Of a DNA stretch of 64,000 nt, positions 1-7,676 are shown piece by piece. Location: the NCBI RefSeq assembly GCF_014652095.1, contig NZ_BMYD01000004.1:1-64000 (forward strand), written 5' to 3'. A program made the translations under genes and the position numbers. The notes under the pieces were generated by a model. That model saw only the letters and a program-made list of their open reading frames with translations, did no database searches and was not told where the DNA came from. Every line of letters starts with the position of its first letter. Within the stretch, counting starts at the first letter, position 1. Source of the stretch: Cognatilysobacter bugurensis (lineage in GTDB: Bacteria > Pseudomonadota > Gammaproteobacteria > Xanthomonadales > Xanthomonadaceae).

Positions 1-1
1 G

Positions 2-271
2 CTCGTCGAAGAGGCTTCGGCTTCAGCGCGAGCGCTCGAGCAGCAGGCCGAGCAGTTGGTGCAGACGGTGGCGGTGTTCCGCCTCGCGCAGCAGGCGCAG
101 GCCGCGGCCCCGACCGTGGCCAAGACGGCAGGCAAGGCGGCTCCGGCCCGCAAGCCGGCCCCGGCCGCACCGGCACCGGCACCGGCACCGCGCAAGCGCG
201 CGGCTGCGCCGGCCGCCCCGGTGTTCGCAAGCAACGGCAACAGCAACGACCACGACTGGCAGGAGTTCTGA
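2..271 (+). CDS. Methyl-accepting chemotaxis protein, C-terminal end (partial, 5' end outside window)
   Basis: The open frame enters from the left edge and ends at a TGA at 269-271. It begins with the end of an MCP signalling helix (LVEEASASARALEQQA, then QTVAVFRL), which is the usual last methylation-helix segment before the tail. About 45 residues of Ala/Pro/Lys-rich flexible linker follow, and the protein ends in DWQEF. That matches the xWxxF C-terminal pentapeptide that tethers CheR and CheB to major receptors such as Tar and Tsr (NWETF). cheR, cheD and cheB lie just downstream, which fits an adaptation module. The linker DNA contains four exact copies of a 6-base unit (GCACCG, 167-190). 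The ligand-binding part is not in the window, so the signal sensed is unknown. Confidence 0.9.
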   Translation, partial: LVEEASASARALEQQAEQLVQTVAVFRLAQQAQAAAPTVAKTAGKAAPARKPAPAAPAPAPAPRKRAAAPAAPVFASNGNSNDHDWQEF

Positions 272-373
272 TGCCCCGGCATCGGAGCGCCCCGCGCCTG
301 GCTTCATCCGTGTGACCCGCTGCGCAGCGCGCCCACCGCGCCTGCGCAGCCTTTTTGAAGAGCGAACGACGCC

Positions 374-2554
374 ATGCCGTTGCAGCTGACCTTACCGACC
401 GCCGCGAGCGACCTTGCCGAGTCGTTCACTACGCCTGACCCCGCCGCGCTGCTCGATGCAGTCCGTGGCGACGGCTTCGGCGACGTGGTCGCGATGGCGA
501 TGCAGGTGCTCGACGCTCCGGTCGCGGCGCTCATCGCGCATGAAGGCGAGAGCCTGCTCGTGCTCGCCGAGCGCGGCCTCGGCTCCATGCCGGTCTCGTC
601 TTCGCAGCCGCTGTTCATCGGCCTCGACAGCACACACCCCGAGCGCCTCGTCTGCGACGCCGCGGCCGACCCGCACTGCGCGCCCGATCCGCTCGTCCGC
701 GCTGCACCGGCGCTGCGCTTCGCGTATGCACTGTCGATCGCCGGCGCCGAGGGCCGCCCGGCGGGCGTGCTGCTCGTCGGCGACCCGCGCCCGCGCCCGG
801 GCGGCGTGCGCGCACCGGCCCAGGCGCTGATGCAGCGTCTGGCGCGGATCTGCGCCGGCCTGCTCGAGCGCCGCCGCCTCGAGCGCACCACGCGCATCGC
901 CGAGCAGATCGCGCACGCGGATTTCAGCGGCGTCATCGTCGTCGATGGATGCGGCGCCGTGACGTTCGCCAACCCCGCCGCCGACGTGATCTTCGGCCAT
1001 CCACTATGCGCAGGCACTCGCGTCGCGGAGCTGTTTCCCGACGAACTGCAGGCCCACCCGGAGAACGCCGGGCAGTGGCTGCGCGACGGCTCCCCTGGCC
1101 TTGCGTTGCCGCAGACCTCGCACGATCTGCGCATCCGCACGCGCCACGGCGACCTGCGCACACTCGAAGCCGTGCGCTGCGCGTGGGTGACCGGCGGCGA
1201 GCCGGGCATGGCGCTGATCCTGCGCGACGTCACCGAGCGCCGCCTGCTGCGCCACCGCCTCAACGTCTCGCCGAACGACGAACTGACCGGTCTGCCGCGC
1301 CGCGGCTCGCTGCTCGCCGTGCTCGACACCTTCCTGCGCGACCGGGTGCGCCCGCTCGGCGTTGCGCTGCTCGGCCTCGACCACTTCCGCACCGTCAACG
1401 ACACGCTCGGCCACACGATCGGCGACGCGGTGTTGCAGCTCGTCGCCTGCCGCCTGCAGTTCAGCCTGCCGCCGAGCGCGCGCCTGGCCCGCTTCGGCGG
1501 CGACGAGTTCGCACTGGTCTACCCGGGCACCGAACAGGACGCGATCCAGCGCCACTTGCGTGCGGTGCTCGCCGACCTTGCCCGTCCGTGCGAGGTCGAC
1601 CACAACCTCGTGCACATCGAAGCCAGCATTGGCGTGGCGATGTGCGACGAGCCGAACATGGAAAGCGGCGAGCTGGTTGCACGCGCCGACCTCGCGATGC
1701 AGCACGCCAAACGCAGCGGGGGACGCCGCCTGAGCCGGTTCGAGCCGGACATGCGCGTCGAGGCACACGACCGCCGCCGCCTCGACCTGGAGCTGCGCCG
1801 CGCCTGCGACGAGGAAGAGTTCGAACTGCATTACCAGCCCCAGATCGACCTGTTCAGTGGCCGCCCGACCGGCGCTGAAGCGCTGCTGCGCTGGCGCCAC
1901 CCCGAGCGCGGCCTGCTCTCGCCGGACAAGTTCATCGACGCGCTCGCGAACAGCTCGGTCAACGCCACGGTCGGCCGCTGGATCCTCGAGCGCGCCTGCC
2001 GCGATGCGATGACCTGGCCGGTGATCGACGGACGCAAGCTCGCGGTCGGCATCAACCTGTTCCCCGTGCAGCTCGACGACGAGCGCCTGCTCGGCGAAGT
2101 CGACTACGCGCTCGCCAGCACGGGCCTCCCGCCCGCGCGCCTTGAGCTCGAACTCACCGAAACGATCGCGCTGCGCGACGATGGCATCGCCGCAAGCGCG
2201 CTCGCGAGCCTGCGTGCACGCGGCATCCGCGTCGCGTACGACGACTTCGGCACCGGCTACGCCTCACTGTCGATGTTGCAGCGCCTGCCCGTGGACCGCG
2301 TCAAGATCGACCGCTCGTTCGTGCGCGACGTGCTTGCAAATCGCGGCGATGCGGCCATCGTGCGGTCGATCCTGCTGATCGCGCGCAACTTCAACCTGCG
2401 CGTGATCGCCGAGGGCGTGGAGACCGCGGCGCAGGCGGAGATGCTTCGCGAGCTCGGGTGCGACGAGGCCCAGGGCTTCCTGTACTCGCGCGCGCTGCCG
2501 CTGGCCGATTTCAATGCCTGGGTCGAGATGTACCGAGGCAACCACAATGACTGA
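374..2554 (+). CDS. GAF-PAS-GGDEF-EAL c-di-GMP turnover protein
   Basis: This 726-residue protein has no signal peptide or membrane segment. A GAF-like domain covers about residues 20-165 and a PAS domain about 180-285. A GGDEF domain follows with an intact motif at 375-379 (RFGGDEF). The EAL domain (about 465-715) has EAL at 502-504, ELTET, DDFGTGYASL and AEGVET, the usual metal- and substrate-binding landmarks. Both catalytic signatures look intact, so it could make and degrade cyclic di-GMP. No RxxD inhibitory site stands five residues before GGDEF. It sits between an MCP and cheR, and its stop overlaps the cheR start by 8 bases, so co-transcription with the chemotaxis genes is likely. Which activity dominates cannot be told from sequence. 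The start is the ATG after a weak ribosome site. Confidence 0.92.
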   Translation: MPLQLTLPTAASDLAESFTTPDPAALLDAVRGDGFGDVVAMAMQVLDAPVAALIAHEGESLLVLAERGLGSMPVSSSQPLFIGLDSTHPERLVCDAAADPHCAPDPLVRAAPALRFAYALSIAGAEGRPAGVLLVGDPRPRPGGVRAPAQALMQRLARICAGLLERRRLERTTRIAEQIAHADFSGVIVVDGCGAVTFANPAADVIFGHPLCAGTRVAELFPDELQAHPENAGQWLRDGSPGLALPQTSHDLRIRTRHGDLRTLEAVRCAWVTGGEPGMALILRDVTERRLLRHRLNVSPNDELTGLPRRGSLLAVLDTFLRDRVRPLGVALLGLDHFRTVNDTLGHTIGDAVLQLVACRLQFSLPPSARLARFGGDEFALVYPGTEQDAIQRHLRAVLADLARPCEVDHNLVHIEASIGVAMCDEPNMESGELVARADLAMQHAKRSGGRRLSRFEPDMRVEAHDRRRLDLELRRACDEEEFELHYQPQIDLFSGRPTGAEALLRWRHPERGLLSPDKFIDALANSSVNATVGRWILERACRDAMTWPVIDGRKLAVGINLFPVQLDDERLLGEVDYALASTGLPPARLELELTETIALRDDGIAASALASLRARGIRVAYDDFGTGYASLSMLQRLPVDRVKIDRSFVRDVLANRGDAAIVRSILLIARNFNLRVIAEGVETAAQAEMLRELGCDEAQGFLYSRALPLADFNAWVEMYRGNHND

Positions 2555-3410
2555 GGCGCTCGACACCCACGCCGCCGTGCGCGATGACCGTGCGTTCGTC
2601 TTTGACGACCGCGACTTCGCACGCGTGTGCCGCATGATCCGCGAGCGCGCGGGCATTCACCTCGGTCCGAGCAAGCGCGACATGGTCTACAGCCGTCTCG
2701 CGCGGCGAATCCGTGCGCTCGGCCTGCAGCGCTTCTCGGAGTACCTCGATCTCGTCGAGCAGAACCCCGACGACGAGGACCAGCCGTTCGTCAACGCGTT
2801 GACGACCAACCTCACTTCGTTTTTCCGCGAGGAGCATCATTTCGATGCGTTCTCGACGCTGCTGCGGGGCGCCGGCCCGGGACCCCATTCGATCTGGTGC
2901 TGCGCGGCCTCTACGGGCGAAGAGCCGTACTCGATCGCGATCACCGCCTGCGAGACGTTCGGCACGCTGACGCCGCCGGTGCGCATCCTCGCGACCGACA
3001 TCGACACCGGCGTTCTGGAGACCGCCGCGCGCGGCGTGTACCCGTTCGAGCGCATCTCGTCGCTGTCGCCGCAGCGCCAACGCGCGTTCTTCCAGCGCGG
3101 GACCGGCCCGAACGCCGGGCTCGTGCGCGTCAAGCCCGAGCTGCAGGCGCTCATCGAGTTCCGCGCACTGAACCTGCTCGGTGACGACTACGGTGTGCGC
3201 GGCGGGCTGCTCGCGGTGTTCTGTCGCAACGTGATGATCTATTTCGACAAGCCGACGCAGCACGAGGTGCTGCGCCGCATCGCGCCGCTGCTCGCGACCG
3301 ACGGCGTGTTCTACGCAGGCCACTCGGAAAGCTTCGGCCATGCCGCCGACGTCGTCCGTCCGTGCGGCCGCACCGCCTACCGCGCGCTGCGCGCCGGGGA
3401 TCCGCGTTGA
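2547..3410 (+). CDS. cheR: CheR, chemotaxis receptor glutamate methyltransferase
   Basis: This 287-residue protein uses S-adenosylmethionine to methylate receptor glutamates, opposing CheB during adaptation. It has the helical CheR N-domain with TTNLTSFFRE, the methyltransferase GxG-type loop CCAASTGEEPYSIAI, the acidic ribose-binding segment ILATDID, and the late motif FCRNVMIYFD. The ATG at 2547 is chosen over an in-frame ATG at 2514. It overlaps the upstream stop by 8 bases, has GAGG just before it, and leaves the usual CheR length. The stop overlaps the cheD start in a TTGA. The upstream receptor ends in a CheR-docking pentapeptide, a natural substrate partner. Confidence 0.96.
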   Translation: MTEALDTHAAVRDDRAFVFDDRDFARVCRMIRERAGIHLGPSKRDMVYSRLARRIRALGLQRFSEYLDLVEQNPDDEDQPFVNALTTNLTSFFREEHHFDAFSTLLRGAGPGPHSIWCCAASTGEEPYSIAITACETFGTLTPPVRILATDIDTGVLETAARGVYPFERISSLSPQRQRAFFQRGTGPNAGLVRVKPELQALIEFRALNLLGDDYGVRGGLLAVFCRNVMIYFDKPTQHEVLRRIAPLLATDGVFYAGHSESFGHAADVVRPCGRTAYRALRAGDPR

Positions 3411-3997
3411 ACGCGGCGGTCGTGGCGCACCTGCCCGGCGAGTACTACGACGCCGCGCTGCACACGCGCGCGATCAAGCTGCTCCCGGCCGATTACGTGG
3501 TCACCGACCGCCCAGTGGCGATCGTCACCCTGCTCGGCTCGTGCGTCGCGGCCTGCCTGTACGACGCGGGGCTCGCGGTCGGGGGCATGAACCATTTCAT
3601 GCTGCCCGACAGCGGCAGCGCGGGCGATGTCAGCGCGCGCTATGGCGCCAACGCGATGGAGCTGCTCATCAATGGCCTGCTCAAGCGCGGCGCACGACGC
3701 TCGCGCCTGCAGGCCAAAGTCTTCGGCGGCGGCAACGTGCTGCGCGGGTTCCAGGACCCGATCGGCACGCGCAATGCCGAGTTCGTGCTCGATTACCTCG
3801 ACGCCGAACAGATTCCCCTCGTGGCTCAGGACCTGGGCGACATCTTCCCGCGCAAGGTCTGCTTCTTTGCGCAGAGCGGACGCACGCTCGTGCGCCGCCT
3901 GCCCGCCACCCGCGAGCGCGAAGTGGCCGATGTCGAGCGCGATTACCGAAGCCGCCTGACCGGTGTGCCCACCAGCGGCGGCGTGGAGCTTTTCTGA
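3407..3997 (+). CDS. cheD: CheD, chemoreceptor glutamine deamidase
   Basis: This is a 196-residue CheD, which deamidates receptor glutamines to methylatable glutamates and in some species partners CheC-type phosphatases. The catalytic cysteine is Cys46 in LLGSCVAAC and the histidine is His63 in GGMNHFMLP. They are 17 residues apart, as in Thermotoga CheD. FGGGNVL and the GTRN segment are further family marks. The chosen start is TTG at 3407, overlapping the cheR stop as TTGA with GGGGA upstream. The only upstream alternative would run about 45 bases into cheR. The stop shares one base with the cheB ATG (TGATG). The last residues, GGVELF, resemble the end of the MCP-like protein at 5174-6376. 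Confidence 0.94.
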   Translation: MNAAVVAHLPGEYYDAALHTRAIKLLPADYVVTDRPVAIVTLLGSCVAACLYDAGLAVGGMNHFMLPDSGSAGDVSARYGANAMELLINGLLKRGARRSRLQAKVFGGGNVLRGFQDPIGTRNAEFVLDYLDAEQIPLVAQDLGDIFPRKVCFFAQSGRTLVRRLPATREREVADVERDYRSRLTGVPTSGGVELF

Positions 3998-5070
3998 TGA
4001 ACACTGTGACTGCGCCCGCGAGCCGCAAGATCCGCGTGCTCGTGGTGGACGATTCCCCCCTGCTGCGCCGCCTCATCACCGAGCTGCTCGAGGCCGACCC
4101 CGCGATCGAGGTCGTCGGCACCGCGGCGGATCCCTTTATCGCGCGCGACAAGATCAAGCAGCTCTCGCCGGACGTGCTCACACTCGACATCGAGATGCCG
4201 CGCATGGACGGGATCACGTTCCTGCGCAACCTCATGCGCCTGCGGCCGATGCCGGTGGTCATGGTGTCGACGCTGACGCAGGCTGGTGCACAGGCCACGC
4301 TCGACGCGCTCGCCGCGGGCGCGGTCGACTTCGTGCCCAAGCCCTGCGCGCACCCGACGAACGGCCTCGGCGAATACGGCGTCATGCTCGTCGAGAAGGT
4401 CAAGGCCGCTGCCACCGCGCAGGTCGCGGCGCTCTCCGACGCGCCGGCACCGGCCGCGCCGGCGCCGGCCGCGGCCACCTACCGCAACGAACGCCGAGTG
4501 ATCGCGATCGGGGCGTCCACGGGCGGCACCGAGGCGATCCGCATGGTGCTCGAGACGTTCCCCGCCGATGCGCCGCCGACAGTGATCGTGCAGCACATCC
4601 CCGCCACCTTCAGCGGTGCGTTCGCGCAGCGCCTCGACCGCAGCACGCGGCTGACGGTGCACGAAGCGCAGGACGGCGATGCGCTGCAGATCGGCCATGC
4701 CTACGTCGCACCCGGCGGGCGCCACCTGCGCATCGAGCGCCACGGTCGCGGCTGGCGCTGCCGCATCGGCGATGACCTGCCGGTGCGCCTGCACCGCCCG
4801 AGCGTCGACGTGATGTTCGATTCGCTGGTCGAGTCCGCGAAGGGCATGGTCAGCGCGGCCCTGCTGACCGGCATGGGCGACGACGGCGCGCGGGGGCTGT
4901 GTGCACTGCGCAAGATCGGCGCGCCGACGTTTGCGCAGGACCAGGCGAGCAGCGTGGTGTGGGGCATGCCGGGCGCGGCGGTCGCGCTCGGCGGCGCCGG
5001 CGAGGTGCTGCCGCTGGGCCGCGTCGGCACCGCGTTGCTATCGAGCACGCTCGAGCCCGTTGCAGCCTGA
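3997..5070 (+). CDS. cheB: CheB, receptor methylesterase/deamidase response regulator
   Basis: This 357-residue two-domain protein removes receptor methyl groups when phosphorylated by CheA. The receiver domain (about 12-130) has the acidic pair Asp18/Asp19, phospho-acceptor Asp64 in TLDIEMPRMDG, and Lys115 in FVPKP. An Ala/Pro-rich linker (about 148-160) leads to the CheB esterase domain. There the catalytic triad is Ser174 (GASTGGT), His200 (VQHIP) and Asp296 (TGMGDDGARG), with spacing equal to the E. coli enzyme. Translation is probably coupled to cheD through the TGATG junction. No cheA, cheW or cheY lies in the window, so the rest of the pathway is probably upstream of position 1 or elsewhere. 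Confidence 0.97.
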   Translation: MNTVTAPASRKIRVLVVDDSPLLRRLITELLEADPAIEVVGTAADPFIARDKIKQLSPDVLTLDIEMPRMDGITFLRNLMRLRPMPVVMVSTLTQAGAQATLDALAAGAVDFVPKPCAHPTNGLGEYGVMLVEKVKAAATAQVAALSDAPAPAAPAPAAATYRNERRVIAIGASTGGTEAIRMVLETFPADAPPTVIVQHIPATFSGAFAQRLDRSTRLTVHEAQDGDALQIGHAYVAPGGRHLRIERHGRGWRCRIGDDLPVRLHRPSVDVMFDSLVESAKGMVSAALLTGMGDDGARGLCALRKIGAPTFAQDQASSVVWGMPGAAVALGGAGEVLPLGRVGTALLSSTLEPVAA

Positions 5071-5173
5071 CCGCTTATACCCCGTGCATCCGCACCGCAA
5101 TCCGCGGCTCACAGTGTGATCGCGGTTGCGCCTTGCCCCTCAAGCCCCTGACGTGTTCGCCGATACCTCTCAC

Positions 5174-6376
5174 ATGAACACCTCGACGAGATCGACGATG
5201 GACCCTCGCACCCTGATCCGCATGGCCCCCCCGCTCGCCATGACCCTCCTGCTGATCCTCGCGATGGCGATGGACTGGCCCGCCGCCGTGCGCTGGGGCG
5301 CGCTCGTCGCGATGACGGCCGCGTGGCTCGTGTTCGCGTGGCAGGTCTCGCGCCCGGGTGCCGGCCGCAACACGGCGGTGCTCGCCGAGCAGAACCGCCT
5401 GCTCGAAGAGCTGCGCAACTACGTCGGCGCCGAGGTTCAGGGTTCGCGCGGCGAAATCGACCGCACCCGTGACCTGATCCGCGAGTCGGTGTCCAAGCTC
5501 GGCGGCAGCTTCGAGGCGGTGAACCGCCAGTCGCGCCAGCAGAGCCAGATCGTCGCGCGCATCGTCGACCGCACCGACGGCGGCAACGGCGGCGGCATGG
5601 ACGTCTCGCAGTTCGCGCTGCAGGCCAGCCAGAAGATGGAGCAGCTCGTCGAGGCGCTCGAGGACGTGGCCGGCCAGAGCAACGTGACCGTGACCCACAT
5701 CGACGCGATGGCGGTGCACCTCGACGGCATCTTCGCGCTGCTCGAAGACGTCAAGTCGATCGCCGACCAGACCAACCTGCTTGCGCTCAACGCTGCGATC
5801 GAAGCGGCGCGCGCCGGTGAGGCAGGTCGCGGCTTCGCCGTCGTCGCCGACGAGGTGCGCAACCTCTCCGAGCGCAGCACCGCGTTCAACGAGCAGATCC
5901 GCAAGCTCGCACACAGCTCGAAGGATTCGATCTCCCGCGTCCGCGAAACCGTCGTGCAGATGGCCTCCCGCGACCTCGACCGCTCACGCGGCGCCCGCGT
6001 CGAAGCCGCTGCGATGCTCGAACGCGTCGAAGGCATCAACCGCGGCCTCGGCAACGGCATGCGCGAGATCTCCGATTGCAGCCGCATGATCGACACCTCG
6101 GTCGCCGAAGCCGTGCGTTCGCTGCAGTTCGAGGACATCGCGACCCAGGCGCTCGGCGCCGCGACGGTCCACCTCGATCGCCTGCAATCGATCAACCGCG
6201 AAGCCAGCGCCCTGCAGGAACTGCTGCAGCGCACCGACATGGTCGAGAACGAGCGCCTGCAGGCCCTCAACCGCCTCGGCCAGCGCATCGACCAGCTCCG
6301 CAGCGACTGGGTCCGCCCGCCGCACAAGCCGGTGATGCAGCAGTCCATGGACGCCGGCAGCGTCGAGCTGTTCTGA
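5174..6376 (+). CDS. Membrane-anchored MCP-like signalling protein with a CheZ-like DxxxQ motif
   Basis: This 400-residue protein has two hydrophobic helices near the N-terminus (about residues 18-60) with almost no periplasmic loop and no recognisable HAMP or ligand domain. A long helical MCP signalling module follows, with the canonical hairpin tip ([28 protein letters not shown]) near residues 198-235. Further on, [11 protein letters not shown] places Asp321 and Gln325 in the D-x-x-x-Q spacing of the CheZ catalytic helix (QDLTGQ in E. coli). The protein ends in GSVELF. The ATG at 5174 is preferred over the in-frame TTG at 5126; an ATG at 5198 is also possible. A strong terminator follows at 6405. 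MCP-like identity is clear. The CheZ-like role is inference. Confidence 0.85.
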   Translation: MNTSTRSTMDPRTLIRMAPPLAMTLLLILAMAMDWPAAVRWGALVAMTAAWLVFAWQVSRPGAGRNTAVLAEQNRLLEELRNYVGAEVQGSRGEIDRTRDLIRESVSKLGGSFEAVNRQSRQQSQIVARIVDRTDGGNGGGMDVSQFALQASQKMEQLVEALEDVAGQSNVTVTHIDAMAVHLDGIFALLEDVKSIADQTNLLALNAAIEAARAGEAGRGFAVVADEVRNLSERSTAFNEQIRKLAHSSKDSISRVRETVVQMASRDLDRSRGARVEAAAMLERVEGINRGLGNGMREISDCSRMIDTSVAEAVRSLQFEDIATQALGAATVHLDRLQSINREASALQELLQRTDMVENERLQALNRLGQRIDQLRSDWVRPPHKPVMQQSMDAGSVELF

Positions 6377-6404
6377 CCCCCAGCCCGACCGCCGTGTCCA
6401 CCCG

Positions 6405-6433
6405 CCGCGCCCTGCAAGGGGCGCGGTTTTTTT
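6405..6433 (+). terminator. Intrinsic terminator after the chemotaxis cluster
   Basis: An 8-bp perfect stem (CCGCGCCC with GGGCGCGG) and a 6-base loop are followed at once by seven T residues. It lies 28 bases past the stop of the MCP-like gene and closes the che transcript before the histidine kinase gene. Confidence 0.9.
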
Positions 6434-6533
6434 ATGCGGCGTTCCGGGGCTCGGGCACATCAACCGGCGGCGGCGCGGCGCGTCCGCCGAACCGGCCATC
6501 GCGCCCTCACGCTGCGCACGCCACACTGTGTGC

Positions 6534-7562
6534 ATGCCCGAACCCGACCGGCCCGATCACGACGACTGCGAACGCCAGCTGATCGCGTTTGCAGACGCGC
6601 TGCCGATGGGCGTGGTGCTCACCGACGACGACCGCGTCCGCGCGATCAACGCACACGGCGCCGCGCAGTTCGGCCTTGACGCAGACCGCATCGATGGCCT
6701 GCGGGTCGATGCACTCTTCGATGGCGCAAGCGCTCCGCCGCCGGCACCTGCATCCGACGGCGACCCGAGCAGCCGCATCGAACTGCGACGCGCCGACGGC
6801 CGTGCGTTTCTCGCTGAAGTCCGCGCGCGCCGCCTGCGCATCGGCGCACGTGACCTCACGCTGCTGCTCGTCTGCGACGTCACCGAGAGCGAGCGCATCC
6901 GCGAGAAGCTGGAAGAGCAGCAGGAGCGCCTGCAGGCGATGGCGCGGCGCATGCTGAGCGTGCAGGAGGACGAACGACGCACGCTGTCGCGGGAGCTGCA
7001 CGACGACATCGGCCAGCAGGTCACCGCGATCAAGCTCGCCGCCCTCGCGTTGCGCGACGAAGTCGACGCCGGCCGGCGCGCGGACATCGTGGCCGAGATT
7101 GTGGGCGCGACCGACCAGACGCTCGCGAAAGTCCGCGACCTCTCGCTGCTGCTGCGGCCGCCCCAACTCGACGCACTCGGCCTGGAGGCCGCGCTGCGCT
7201 GGCAGGCCGGCGCGATGTTCCGCAACGGCGCGCCGCGCCTGGAGCTGTCGATCCAACCGCTCAGCGAGCGCCCCTCGCCCGCGGCCGAGCTCGCGTGCTT
7301 TCGCATCGCACAGGAGGCGCTGACGAACGCGCTGCGCCATGCGCAGGCACGACGCGTCGAGCTCACGCTCGCCGTGCGCGATCACGAGCTGGTGCTCGAC
7401 GTGGACGACGACGGCCGCGGCTTCGCGCTCGGCGCCGGCTCGGGGCTGGGCCTGGTCACCATGCACGAACGCGCGCAGCAGCTCGGGGGACGGCTGTGCA
7501 TCGACAGCGCGCCCGGTCGCGGCACGCACGTGCGCGCCGAGGTGCCGTTCCACGACGGCTGA
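6534..7562 (+). CDS. PAS-domain histidine kinase of the NarX/DesK (HisKA_3) type
   Basis: This 342-residue soluble sensor kinase has a PAS domain (about 15-120). A coiled-coil linker leads to a HisKA_3 dimerisation segment with phospho-acceptor His156 in RELHDDIGQQ, and then a HATPase domain (FRIAQEALTNALRHA, DVDDDGRGF, GSGLGLVTMHERA). It has no transmembrane segment, so the signal is likely cytoplasmic. No response regulator gene is adjacent: the next gene is convergent and unrelated, and the upstream terminator separates it from the chemotaxis genes. ATG 6534 is chosen over GTG 6528; the difference is two residues. Kinases of this class normally phosphorylate LuxR/NarL-type regulators, so a partner elsewhere is expected. 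Confidence 0.9.
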   Translation: MPEPDRPDHDDCERQLIAFADALPMGVVLTDDDRVRAINAHGAAQFGLDADRIDGLRVDALFDGASAPPPAPASDGDPSSRIELRRADGRAFLAEVRARRLRIGARDLTLLLVCDVTESERIREKLEEQQERLQAMARRMLSVQEDERRTLSRELHDDIGQQVTAIKLAALALRDEVDAGRRADIVAEIVGATDQTLAKVRDLSLLLRPPQLDALGLEAALRWQAGAMFRNGAPRLELSIQPLSERPSPAAELACFRIAQEALTNALRHAQARRVELTLAVRDHELVLDVDDDGRGFALGAGSGLGLVTMHERAQQLGGRLCIDSAPGRGTHVRAEVPFHDG

Positions 7563-7676
7563 TCCAACGCTGCCGCGCGGCGGGGGAGCACCGCCCCCGG
7601 ATGGGTCAAACGCCCGTGGATGTCGAAATCGACTGCCCGGTGCTGTCGTGTCGCGGTTTTCGCGACGGTCGAACGG

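Noticed and set aside
7581..7599. CGGGGG/CCCCCG inverted repeat between the histidine kinase and yfiF genes
   Set aside because: No T-tract on either strand and a short stem, so terminator status cannot be supported.
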